A stretch of 35,008 nt of DNA, from the IMG/VR virus record IMGVR_UViG_3300031812_000010, positions 1 to 35,008 of that record; one strand, written 5' to 3'. The position numbers and the translations under genes were made by a program. How positions within the stretch are numbered: the stretch's first letter is position 1; each line of letters starts with the position of its first letter. Positions 1 through 5,854 of the stretch are shown here, in pieces. Below the pieces are notes generated by a model that was given only the letters and a program-made list of their open reading frames with translations, was not told where the DNA came from and made no database searches. The stretch comes from a virus.

Positions 1-138
1 AAACGTCCGCAAAGCTTGCTCGTAATTGCTGAACGTGGAGCGCTCCAAACCTCCAGGCAAGTTCAGCAAAATCGGAGAAACTCCAAAAACCGCACAAATT
101 CTGGATTCCAACTTGGAATCCATATCGCTAAAATCGAA
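1..138. repeat. Left copy of the 138-bp end overlap
   Basis: Bases 1-138 match 34871-35008 except at one position (G at 127, A at 34997). The repeat lies inside the portal gene and the portal reading frame continues without a break when the two ends are joined. This supports a circular or circularly permuted 34,870-bp genome rather than a window cut from a longer chromosome. The mismatch is synonymous in the portal frame (a Ser codon, AGC or AGT), which looks like a population variant captured at the two contig ends. A true direct terminal repeat is less likely because it would split an essential gene. Confidence 0.9.
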
Positions 139-906
139 TTCCTCGAAAGAAGTTCCAAGCTTCTCTATGTCCGCATCTCCGTCCAGAACCGCAGGCATCG
201 ACCAATTGCGCATACCTCCATATTGTGCCGACCAACGTTCTCGTAATCTTTGGATCTGCTCTGGCTGGATAAACCCTTTTAGCTTTAGCACGATTGGAGG
301 AAGTCCTCCGCTCGACAGATATTGATATTGGAAATTGGTAATCGCATTGTCTAAAGCGACTAAAGGATAAACCACTTTGGCAGGAGCCAAAGCGTTCAAG
401 TGGTACAAAGGATCGTAAAGGTGGAAGTAAACCACATCCTCCATCGGAAAAGTTTTCACCTCTGAACCCGTTTGGTATTTCCAGAGGATCGCATCCTCCG
501 TAACCACTGCCTGCAACCAATCTGGTCGCAATCGCCAAAGTTGCGCAGGTTTGTTGACCTGATTGCGAACCTTTTGCCATGCCGAGCAACCAAACAAGCT
601 CAAATCCACAATAATATATCTCCAAAGGTCAGCTTCGTTCATCAAAGGATTCGGCTTTTGGATCAACCGCACAGCAGGATCTTCCTCCTCGAGAAGTTTT
701 CCATCACGAAAAACGTTTAGATGCACCTTGCTCGCGCTGTTAGCTTTGAAGTTAACAGCCGCGAAGACGATTGGGTTTTTCTTGTATGCTTCCTCAACAA
801 GCTTTTCCGATGATTCCGTCCCAAAACTCCAGCTCCCCCAATTAGACGGAAAAAGCACGCTCGACCAGGCAAATTGTTTAACACGATTGAAAAACCTCTT
901 CAGCAT
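1..906 (-). CDS. Phage portal protein, HK97 family, N-terminal 302 residues (cut by window edge)
   Basis: The portal forms the dodecameric ring at the capsid vertex through which DNA is packaged and ejected. The ATG at 906-904 follows a GGAGGT ribosome site and lies 10 bp after the TerL stop. The open frame reaches base 1 with no stop, and joined to 34870 it continues to a stop at 34400, giving 458 residues in all, a usual length for PF04860-type portals. The start MLKRFFNRV, the segment AYKKNPIVFAAVNFKA, the DPLYHLNALAP stretch and the later PAVLDGDADIEKLG are the sequence pattern I recognise as HK97 portal. Gene order TerL-portal-head protein-protease-capsid agrees. The break is a linearisation artefact, not a truncation. 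Confidence 0.92.
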   Translation of the reverse strand, partial: MLKRFFNRVKQFAWSSVLFPSNWGSWSFGTESSEKLVEEAYKKNPIVFAAVNFKANSASKVHLNVFRDGKLLEEEDPAVRLIQKPNPLMNEADLWRYIIVDLSLFGCSAWQKVRNQVNKPAQLWRLRPDWLQAVVTEDAILWKYQTGSEVKTFPMEDVVYFHLYDPLYHLNALAPAKVVYPLVALDNAITNFQYQYLSSGGLPPIVLKLKGFIQPEQIQRLRERWSAQYGGMRNWSMPAVLDGDADIEKLGTSFEEFDFSDMDSKLESRICAVFGVSPILLNLPGGLERSTFSNYEQALRTF

Positions 907-916
907 ATTACCTCCA

Positions 917-2311
917 TCACACGTAAACTCCTACGCCAAATTTGACCCCGTGCAAAGCCAAAGCGATCGCAGCTAAAGCGTCCGACAAGTGTCCACTCCC
1001 AAAAACGTTGTCCATCGTCGAAAACTTAAGCTCGTTGTAAAGATATCGAATCATCGGAAATCTGATTTTTCCGTTCTGTATCCAAACAATCGCACGGGAA
1101 AGCAACTCTGTCCTATCCCTGCCGACCATAATGAAAGGATTGGCAGAGGTTTCTAAGTAATCTTGTACCACATCCCCCAGACCCGTTCCATCATGAGTGG
1201 AGCGGAATGGCTTGTACATGCGGTTTACATAGTCCAACCTTTCTAGCATAAGCTTCCAAGGTTGTTGTTGTCGGCGCTCAAAGGTAACCAATCGAAAAGG
1301 ATCGCAATCGATCCGGATGGTTACGATAACCGTATAGTCTTCCTTGCGAGCCCAATCCGCTCCTGTTACATAGATCCCCTCTGGGGCTGTTGGCTCCACT
1401 TGGATAAACTGGTTTACATGACCTTCCCAAACCTGAGAGACATCGAAAATCTGCAGCAAAACCTCGTCCGAAAAAACCCGATTGCTAGGATTCGGCTCCT
1501 GCAGCTCATATTCCATGTTCCACATTTGCTCGGTTATCTCGTGCTTTTTGCGCTCGATTTCCTCTTCCTCCAGCCAGCCATCTATCGGATTGGACGATTC
1601 CTTATAGCACCATGTAAAAATTTTCCAATCCCTTTGCTTGGCTCTGCGCATGATCTCGCTCATTGTCCCATCCGCATACTGCCAAGTAGACGACAAAACC
1701 GTCTGCGATTTTATGCCTTTCTTGGAAAGTGTCTGACCAAGAGCGGCTTCTAATACGGAAAGATCCATCTCATCGATCTCGTCCATGCGCAACCTTTGGG
1801 GATGGGGTCCTCGCACACTGCGTTGGGAAGCCATAAGTGCCTGGATCGAATTGCCCATGACGAACCGAGTCTCCGTCTGGGATGGATCGGAAGCTAAAAG
1901 GTATCTCGGAGCAGAGGGTCTGGACAGAAACTGCTGGATATAACGATGCACACGTTTGGATTGCTCCCCAGAGCCTCCCAAAACAGCCACGTCCGCTCCC
2001 AGCAAAATGGACTCCGTCAATCCCAGCAAAGCCAGCAAAAAGCTCTTTCCACCAAATTCTCTGCTGGCATGCCACACTGCTATGCTGGAACGCGCAAAAA
2101 ACGCATGCGCGAACGCTTCCCACGGAGAACAGTGCTCTGGGCAGACTCTGGTTCGAGGAATGGTAACTCCCCACGCCAGTTGGACAAATTTATGCAGCGT
2201 TTCTTCGGTTTGGATTGGAAGAATGACCTTTACTGTATTGCTAGAATTTAGACTAAGATTCGACTTCTTTGCTTCCATTGTCAGAGAGGTCAAAACTCCC
2301 ATGGGATACAT
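917..2311 (-). CDS. terL: Terminase large subunit (TerL), ATPase and nuclease
   Basis: TerL is the DNA packaging motor that pumps DNA into the prohead and cuts the concatemer. Counting from the first ATG at 2311 (464 residues), an ATPase P-loop of terminase type, SREFGGKS, is at about residues 83-90, and a Walker B with catalytic acid, RMDEID, is at about 175-180. The C-terminal RNase H-like nuclease shows acidic residues in GADWA (about 319), THDGTG (about 374) and SDALA (about 444). The start is uncertain: ATGs at 2311, 2302 and 2278 are all in frame and none has a clear Shine-Dalgarno. The gene overlaps the preceding gene, so translation is probably coupled to it. A perfect 25-bp palindrome covers the first candidate start. 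Confidence 0.93.
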   Translation of the reverse strand: MYPMGVLTSLTMEAKKSNLSLNSSNTVKVILPIQTEETLHKFVQLAWGVTIPRTRVCPEHCSPWEAFAHAFFARSSIAVWHASREFGGKSFLLALLGLTESILLGADVAVLGGSGEQSKRVHRYIQQFLSRPSAPRYLLASDPSQTETRFVMGNSIQALMASQRSVRGPHPQRLRMDEIDEMDLSVLEAALGQTLSKKGIKSQTVLSSTWQYADGTMSEIMRRAKQRDWKIFTWCYKESSNPIDGWLEEEEIERKKHEITEQMWNMEYELQEPNPSNRVFSDEVLLQIFDVSQVWEGHVNQFIQVEPTAPEGIYVTGADWARKEDYTVIVTIRIDCDPFRLVTFERRQQQPWKLMLERLDYVNRMYKPFRSTHDGTGLGDVVQDYLETSANPFIMVGRDRTELLSRAIVWIQNGKIRFPMIRYLYNELKFSTMDNVFGSGHLSDALAAIALALHGVKFGVGVYV

Positions 2312-2612
2312 CTTGTAACAAGATGTATCGATTGCCTTGTGCGTCCACCAAATTATCGAAATAAGTTTTGCGAGTTAGCCATTCCTGCACAGTCTCGACC
2401 AAGCTGAGCCACTCTCTTGGATTTAGCTCCATCAGAATCGGCTCGCCTGGCATGGCAGGGTGCGGAGGGAAAACTGCCTTACCATGCACTAGCAGATCTG
2501 CGAGAATCTGCGCAATGACTTCTTTGCGCTTTTTGCGCTGGGATGGGGTTATGATGTAACCCTCCAGCTTGCGTTCCACCAGTGCTTGGACGGAGATCTT
2601 AGGTTTCCGCAT
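2253..2612 (-). CDS. Candidate terminase small subunit (position only)
   Basis: This 119-residue protein is the first gene of the late operon and overlaps the start of TerL, the place normally held by the small terminase. That subunit recognises the packaging site and loads TerL on DNA. I do not recognise a family signature. The N-terminal third is basic and probably helical (PSQRKKRKEVIAQILADLL), followed by a Pro-rich turn and the segment NPREWLSLVETVQEWL, then an acidic tail. The ATG at 2612 has no well-placed Shine-Dalgarno but lies 7 nt after a perfect TATAAT, so it may be read from a leaderless transcript. Function is inferred from context only; it could be another small head protein. 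Confidence 0.6.
   Translation of the reverse strand: MRKPKISVQALVERKLEGYIITPSQRKKRKEVIAQILADLLVHGKAVFPPHPAMPGEPILMELNPREWLSLVETVQEWLTRKTYFDNLVDAQGNRYILLQDVSHGSFDLSDNGSKEVES
2305..2329. repeat. Perfect 25-bp palindrome at the TerL start
   Basis: Two 12-bp arms, GATACATCTTGT at 2305-2316 and its exact reverse complement at 2318-2329, flank one central base. The element lies inside the candidate small terminase gene and covers the most upstream candidate ATG of TerL. In the minus-strand mRNA it would fold into an 11-bp stem with a 3-nt loop just before the alternative TerL starts at 2302 and 2278. It could be a translational control hairpin for TerL or a protein-binding palindrome such as a packaging site. 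The sequence alone does not decide between these. Confidence 0.75.
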
Positions 2613-2619
2613 GAAATTA

Positions 2620-2625
2620 ATTATA
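2620..2625 (-). promoter_or_regulatory. Perfect -10 box 7 nt before the first late gene (possible leaderless start)
   Basis: The minus strand reads TATAAT at 2625-2620, then 7 nt, then the ATG at 2612. With normal -10 to +1 spacing, transcription would begin at or next to the start codon. There is no good -35 at 17 bp upstream; a stable hairpin occupies that area. An AAGG just upstream of the box is too far from the ATG for an ordinary ribosome site. Confidence 0.45.
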
Positions 2626-2637
2626 CCTTAAGTCAGA

Positions 2638-2663
2638 GCAGCCGTCTCCGGAAAGACGACTGC
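2638..2663 (-). other. 10-bp stem-loop in the late-operon leader
   Basis: GCAGTCGTCT and AGACGGCTGC (minus strand) pair over 10 positions around a 6-nt loop. One pair is G-U in the minus-strand RNA but would be a C-A mismatch in a plus-strand RNA, so the fold suits a leftward transcript. No T-run follows in either direction, so it is not an intrinsic terminator. It may stabilise or regulate the leader of late mRNA started near 2707. Confidence 0.5.
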
Positions 2664-2713
2664 CCATTGATAGGGAGGGACAGGAGGGAGGAACGGAAAG
2701 GAATCCTGAGTGT

Positions 2714-2742
2714 ATTATAACGCATTTTTCTCTTACGGAAAA
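2714..2742 (-). promoter_or_regulatory. Putative late promoter (P3)
   Basis: The minus strand has TATAAT at 2719-2714 preceded by GAGAAAAATGCGT. This resembles the GAGAAAATCCGC stretch in front of the -10 box at 14312, and the TATAATACA core is shared. A usual -35 hexamer is not evident; the -35 position falls on a repeat TTACGGAAAA (plus strand), suggesting an activator or operator. Transcription from here would give a leader of roughly 95 nt for the whole structural operon. Confidence 0.5.
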
Positions 2743-2801
2743 GGTTTTCTGGATTTACGGAAAAACGACTTGGAAGTGGATTCGATCGATTTGTCGGAAA
2801 A
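2733..2801 (+). repeat. Direct repeats TTACGGAAAA upstream of the late promoter
   Basis: TTACGGAAAA occurs at 2733-2742 and 2755-2764, exactly 22 bp apart (two helical turns). A related TGTCGGAAAA lies at 2792-2801. The first copy overlaps the -35 position of the leftward promoter at 2719-2714. Regular spacing next to a promoter suggests operator sites. Confidence 0.5.
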
Positions 2802-2841
2802 TTTGCTGTGCAATTTTTTAATATTCGGTTTTTCGAATCAT

Positions 2842-3229
2842 CCATGGGGGTCTAAATTCATTAAAATTTCATTAAAACTCGACTACCATGGATCTTCGAT
2901 CCATGGTAGATCCATGGGGGATCCATGGGGGTTTAGAGCCAGATTCTATTTTTTCATTAATGAAAGCTTAAAGGCAGATAAGGAAATCATTAAAAACTAC
3001 CATGGCTACCATGGAAATCACACTTTAAAGAGTCATCGAACACATGTTTAAGCATATAATTACAATGCGGAGTATTTTTCCATGGTTTCCATGGTAGCCA
3101 TGGTAGCCATGGTAATTTTTTCGAACATTAGATCCACTTTCGAAATCCATGCATCCAGTCTTAAAAGTGTTTTAGTTAAGTCCAATCCCCATAATTATGT
3201 TTCAACACCATTTTCCATGGTATCCATGG
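2842..3229. repeat. Array of 13 CCATGG palindromes (non-coding)
   Basis: CCATGG begins at 2842, 2886, 2901, 2912, 2923, 3000, 3009, 3080, 3089, 3098, 3107, 3215 and 3224. Four copies at 3080-3112 repeat every 9 bp, pairs at 3000/3009 and 3215/3224 also have 9-bp spacing, and 2901/2912/2923 have 11-bp spacing. Flanks are often CTA before or TAG after, giving an extended palindrome CTACCATGGTAG. A larger inverted repeat with 12-bp arms spans 2883-2909. The region lies between the terminator of the small leftward operon and the late promoter, and I see no credible gene in it. Origin, packaging site and late operator are all possible. Confidence 0.85.
2859..2880 (+). repeat. Two 11-bp phased CATTAAAA repeats
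   Basis: CATTAAAATTT at 2859-2869 is followed directly by CATTAAAACTC at 2870-2880. Unit length and sequence match the GATTAAAATTT units at 4256-4288 apart from the first base. They may be a weaker version of the same binding element, about 140 bp upstream of the late promoter. Confidence 0.4.
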
Positions 3230-3234
3230 TAGTA

Positions 3235-3277
3235 GACTTCAAAAACAAAGAGACCCACGTTTTTTCCGTGGGTCTCT
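3235..3277 (-). terminator. Intrinsic terminator of the small leftward operon
   Basis: An 11-bp perfect stem (3249-3259 with 3267-3277, AGAGACCCACG and its complement) has a 7-nt loop. On the minus strand it is followed by TTTGTTTTTG. It lies just after the stop codon at 3294, so it ends transcription of the three genes starting at 4181. It also insulates the late promoter region from that operon. Confidence 0.9.
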
Positions 3278-3293
3278 GCAGGGGAAATGGAAT

Positions 3294-3470
3294 TTAATTT
3301 TCTACGCTGGTATCCTCATCTCCTTCAATTTCCACTTCGCAGATGAACAGATTATTGGAATCAGATAGGATTATCCTTCTTGGGTACATTTTCGGTAGCG
3401 GATGTGGGATCTCTTCCACCAGCTCCCATACTCCTGATTCATTCCGTCTCCAAAGGGTTACATTATTCAT
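3294..3470 (-). CDS. Small unknown protein, 58 aa
   Basis: The ATG at 3470 follows AAGGAGTCCTGAA, an excellent Shine-Dalgarno of the type used by the early genes of this phage, and the frame ends at TAA 3294-3296 just before a terminator. The product starts MNNVTLWRRNESGVWELVEE and has an acidic tail (EVEIEGDEDTSVEN). It sits 1 bp after the neighbouring gene's stop as third gene of the leftward operon. I recognise no family. It may be a host-interaction protein, as small acidic early phage proteins often are, but this is only inference. Confidence 0.75.
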   Translation of the reverse strand: MNNVTLWRRNESGVWELVEEIPHPLPKMYPRRIILSDSNNLFICEVEIEGDEDTSVEN

Positions 3471-3471
3471 T

Positions 3472-3726
3472 TCAGGACTCCTTTTCTACCCAGGTGAGTT
3501 GGTATTTCTTGAGAACAAATTCTAAAGCTTCTTCTTTGCTTTCGGGCTCTCCAGGAACCCCTCTACCCCAAGTGGTAGGGCAATTTGGATCCTGGTCCTC
3601 GAACTGGAAAACGTGCGCTCGCTTTATTCTATCATACATGTAAACGACTCGGGATTGCAGTCCATATTGGTTTTCTACTATGCCGAGGACTTGGGGCTCT
3701 GAGAATTGCTCAAATCTTTCTTTCAT
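3472..3726 (-). CDS. Small unknown protein, 84 aa
   Basis: Second gene of the short leftward operon, 14 bp after the zinc-ribbon gene and directly abutting the 58-aa gene. The ATG at 3726 is preceded by AGGAAGGAA, a moderate ribosome site. The product has an aromatic and charged middle (YMYDRIKRAHVFQFEDQDPN) and a C-terminal helix KEEALEFVLKKYQL. No signal peptide, membrane segment or known motif is visible. Probably soluble, function unknown. Confidence 0.7.
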   Translation of the reverse strand: MKERFEQFSEPQVLGIVENQYGLQSRVVYMYDRIKRAHVFQFEDQDPNCPTTWGRGVPGEPESKEEALEFVLKKYQLTWVEKES

Positions 3727-3740
3727 GGCTGGATTCCTTC

Positions 3741-4181
3741 CTATTTGATTTTAGACAGCAGTGCTTGTGTTAGAGGATCTGTGCGAACTTTCACGTCGTT
3801 TATACCAAGAGTCTGCAAAAACTCTAAAATTTTGATCAACTCCTCCCGATCTTCTGGGATTCGGATTCCCCAAGCTTTCTTGGGAGTCGTCCCCAGAGCA
3901 TCTGTGTAATACTCCATCCACTTGAAACCGTGCTGCTTCAGGGTTTCCTTGATAGAATAGGTGTCACCCTTGCTGATAACGATCCAAGCCCCTCCAGAGA
4001 ACATGTTATTTACGACTTCCGCCTCATAGGGCTCTTCTTTCTTAAGATTCCGATAGCACTCGGGGCAGACCATGTTGGTCTCATACCATCGGATTTTTCG
4101 ATCGCGCTCTTTGCTGGGTCCAAAGAGTTCTACGGTGTGCTCCCCGTGTCCGCAACTGTATTTTACTGTGTACTTAGCCAT
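3741..4181 (-). CDS. Zinc-ribbon protein of unknown function, 146 aa
   Basis: First gene of the short leftward operon, with AAAGGAG upstream of the ATG at 4181 and a strong promoter 30-40 bp further up. The N-terminal 45 residues show a split zinc-binding motif, CGH at 10-12 and CPEC at 39-42. This resembles small zinc-ribbon proteins common on phages and plasmids (motif CGH..., VELFG, R, then CPEC). The rest (about residues 55-146) looks like a small alpha/beta domain with ISKGDTYSIKETLKQHGFKW and a helical C-terminus. Early expression suggests a host-takeover or regulatory role, but there is no direct evidence of function. Confidence 0.8.
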   Translation of the reverse strand: MAKYTVKYSCGHGEHTVELFGPSKERDRKIRWYETNMVCPECYRNLKKEEPYEAEVVNNMFSGGAWIVISKGDTYSIKETLKQHGFKWMEYYTDALGTTPKKAWGIRIPEDREELIKILEFLQTLGINDVKVRTDPLTQALLSKIK

Positions 4182-4219
4182 TTTCTAGACTCCTTTCCGT
4201 TTTTGTATTTTATGCTTAT

Positions 4220-4255
4220 ATTATAGCGGATTTTTGCAAAAATACCTTAAAATAA
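4220..4255 (-). promoter_or_regulatory. Leftward early promoter P1
   Basis: The minus strand carries TATAAT at 4225-4220 preceded by AAAAATCCGC. Transcription would start near 4213, about 30 nt before the ATG at 4181. Some 70 bp of this region is nearly identical to the promoter in front of 14349: TTATTTTAAG, TATTTTTG, AAAATCCGCTATAAT in the same order. There is no clear -35 hexamer; phased GATTAA repeats lie 30 bp upstream of the -10. Confidence 0.8.
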
Positions 4256-4288
4256 GATTAAAATTTGATTAATGTTTGATTAAAATTT
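4256..4288 (+). repeat. Three tandem 11-bp GATTAAAATTT repeats
   Basis: GATTAAAATTT (4256-4266), GATTAATGTTT (4267-4277) and GATTAAAATTT (4278-4288) follow each other without gaps. One unit per helical turn places all copies on the same DNA face. They stand immediately upstream of the leftward promoter P1, and the same phasing is found upstream of the promoter at 14312. The likely role is binding of a phage or host transcription activator; an origin iteron role is an alternative. Confidence 0.75.
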
Positions 4289-4325
4289 CGAAATTTAGAA
4301 ACTCTAACCAAATGGATTAAAAATC

Positions 4326-4369
4326 TTTAATCTTTTTCCAGTCAAAAGTCCAAGAAATGTATTTAAAAT
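4326..4369 (+). promoter_or_regulatory. Rightward early promoter P4 for the replication operon (putative)
   Basis: TTTAATC ends at 4332 and a -10-like TAAAAT lies at 4364-4369, exactly 31 nt later. This is the same arrangement as the TTAATC element and TATAAT of the promoter at 14312. Transcription would start near 4376, shortly before the AAAGGAG ribosome site at 4390-4396. The -10 is imperfect, so confidence is moderate. With P1 it forms a divergent promoter pair. Confidence 0.5.
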
Positions 4370-4410
4370 ATCCCCACAAGTCTGAACGGAAAGGAGTTTA
4401 GTTTACCAAG

Positions 4411-5604
4411 TTGCGCAAGATACTTTGGATCCCACCAGGCAACGGAAAGACGAGAATTGCGATAAACCTTATGCAAAAATGCAATGCGGAAAACTTACTT
4501 GTCGTGGCTCCACTGTCTCTGCACGAGTGGTGGAGGAGGGAGTTGAATAAGCAATTTTCCGCTCCTTATCGGATAACTTCTTACGACAAAGACCCCGACT
4601 GGGAAGAGACTTTTTCCGCAATTATTTTCGATGAATCCATCCTGTTGAAAAATCGAAAAACAAAGAGATTCCAACGCTGGAAAACTTACGTCCAGCGCAC
4701 TAAACCGCAACATATACTGTTGCTGACGGGCAACCCGATTGGCAAATATGCGGACGACTTATGGACGCAATTGCACTTGCTGGATCCTAAGAGGTTTTCC
4801 TCTTATTGGCGCTGGACGGAAGAGCACTGCTACGTGCAGCGCTATTGGGGTTGGGAAGTGGTAGGTAACCGCTCATCTTTGGATAAGGTTGTGCATTCTG
4901 CTTATCCGTACATTTTGTACGACGAGAATCCACACAATGTGCAAATTCCAGATTTTCTTTTCCACAGCATAAACGTTGGACTTTCTTCCGTTACCTTAGA
5001 TTTCATTTCCAAATTGTATCGGGATTTATATTTAGCAGAGTCTCCCATAGCGAACAAACTTACTTTGCTGTTGCGGACGATGCAAATTGTAAGCGATCCG
5101 TTTGTTTTGGATCTAGCTTTGCCACGGGATCGTTATAGGGCATTGCTAAATGTTTTGGAAACTGTGGAAAAACCCGTTTTGGTTTTCACGTCCTTCAAGC
5201 ACAACCTTTACCATCGGACTGTGGACGTGCGGAAAAAGTTTAGAACCGAGTATCTAACAGGGGAAACCAAACCTTTCGAACGACAAACCATAATGGATCG
5301 TATCAACGATAGAGATTTGGAAGTGGTTTTTCTCACCCCTGGGGTGGGAAGGTTTGGATTTAATGCGCCTGATTGCTCTTTAGTGTTTTGGGATTTACCG
5401 ATTGCTTACGATTATTTTTACCAAGCGATCCACCGAGTCAGGCGTCTCACTTCGACCAAAAGGTCTGAAGTTTTCTTGCTCCACAGCGAAGTGAAAAGCG
5501 ATAAAGTACTTTTGGATTTGCTCTTGCGCAAATCGAAATATACTTTGCACTCTGTATTGAAACAAATTCTGCTAGAAAAGGAGGTTCAAAATGTTCCCGA
5601 ATGA
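4411..5604 (+). CDS. SNF2-type (superfamily 2) DNA helicase/ATPase
   Basis: A 397-residue ATPase with Walker A PPGNGKT at 8-14, motif Ia VVAPLSL at 31-37, a DEAH-type box as DESI at 74-77, motif III LLTGNPI at 104-110, and a C-terminal helicase lobe ending in the motif VI-like QAIHRVRR. Phage SNF2-like helicases act in replication start, fork remodelling or recombination. It opens the replication operon. The start is odd: no ATG or GTG is available, and the only candidate is TTG at 4411, 14 nt after AAGGAG, with a TAG in frame at 4399. The protein therefore begins almost directly at Walker A and lacks the usual upstream Q-motif helix. An unusual start codon or a small sequence error is possible. 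Confidence 0.85.
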   Translation: MRKILWIPPGNGKTRIAINLMQKCNAENLLVVAPLSLHEWWRRELNKQFSAPYRITSYDKDPDWEETFSAIIFDESILLKNRKTKRFQRWKTYVQRTKPQHILLLTGNPIGKYADDLWTQLHLLDPKRFSSYWRWTEEHCYVQRYWGWEVVGNRSSLDKVVHSAYPYILYDENPHNVQIPDFLFHSINVGLSSVTLDFISKLYRDLYLAESPIANKLTLLLRTMQIVSDPFVLDLALPRDRYRALLNVLETVEKPVLVFTSFKHNLYHRTVDVRKKFRTEYLTGETKPFERQTIMDRINDRDLEVVFLTPGVGRFGFNAPDCSLVFWDLPIAYDYFYQAIHRVRRLTSTKRSEVFLLHSEVKSDKVLLDLLLRKSKYTLHSVLKQILLEKEVQNVPE

Positions 5605-5854
5605 AGTCTTGTCCAGGAAAATAACCGAATTGGAAGATTTGATAATCCAGTGGAAAAAGTTTTCCGATCATGTTCCTAAAGGTGTCCGATGGGCAGCGCA
5701 GCACTTGCTGGAAGAGTACGACTCCAGAGAGTTGCCCGTCTGGGTAAAGGTTATTTGCCACACACCAGATTCGGACTGGGACGATACTCTGCAGCAAATT
5801 TACTACGAGATCCAGTCTGACAGAGCTTATCGGGAAAGCTTGCGAGACTTATGA
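5591..5854 (+). CDS. Small unknown protein, 87 aa
   Basis: The ATG at 5591 follows AAAAGGAGG and overlaps the helicase end by 14 bp; its own end overlaps the nuclease start by 4 bp (ATGA). This tight coupling supports a real gene in the replication operon. The product is mixed helical and acidic, with ITELEDLIIQWKKF near the N-terminus and a DSDWDDTLQQIYYEI segment. No motif is recognised. It could be a partner of the helicase or nuclease beside it. Confidence 0.8.
   Translation: MFPNEVLSRKITELEDLIIQWKKFSDHVPKGVRWAAQHLLEEYDSRELPVWVKVICHTPDSDWDDTLQQIYYEIQSDRAYRESLRDL

Noticed and set aside
128-625. 165-aa open frame on the minus strand
   Set aside because: It lies out of phase inside the portal gene, which is open from 906 to 1 and has a clear start and family pattern.
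3080-3112. Possible CRISPR-like array from regular CCATGG repeats
   Set aside because: Units of 9 bp with no unique spacers and no cas genes; the Cas4-like nuclease belongs to the replication operon.
2710-3297. Plus-strand open frames in the repeat region (113 aa and 71 aa, with HG or MVSM repeats)
   Set aside because: They only translate the CCATGG repeats, have no ribosome sites, and cross the terminator or promoter elements.
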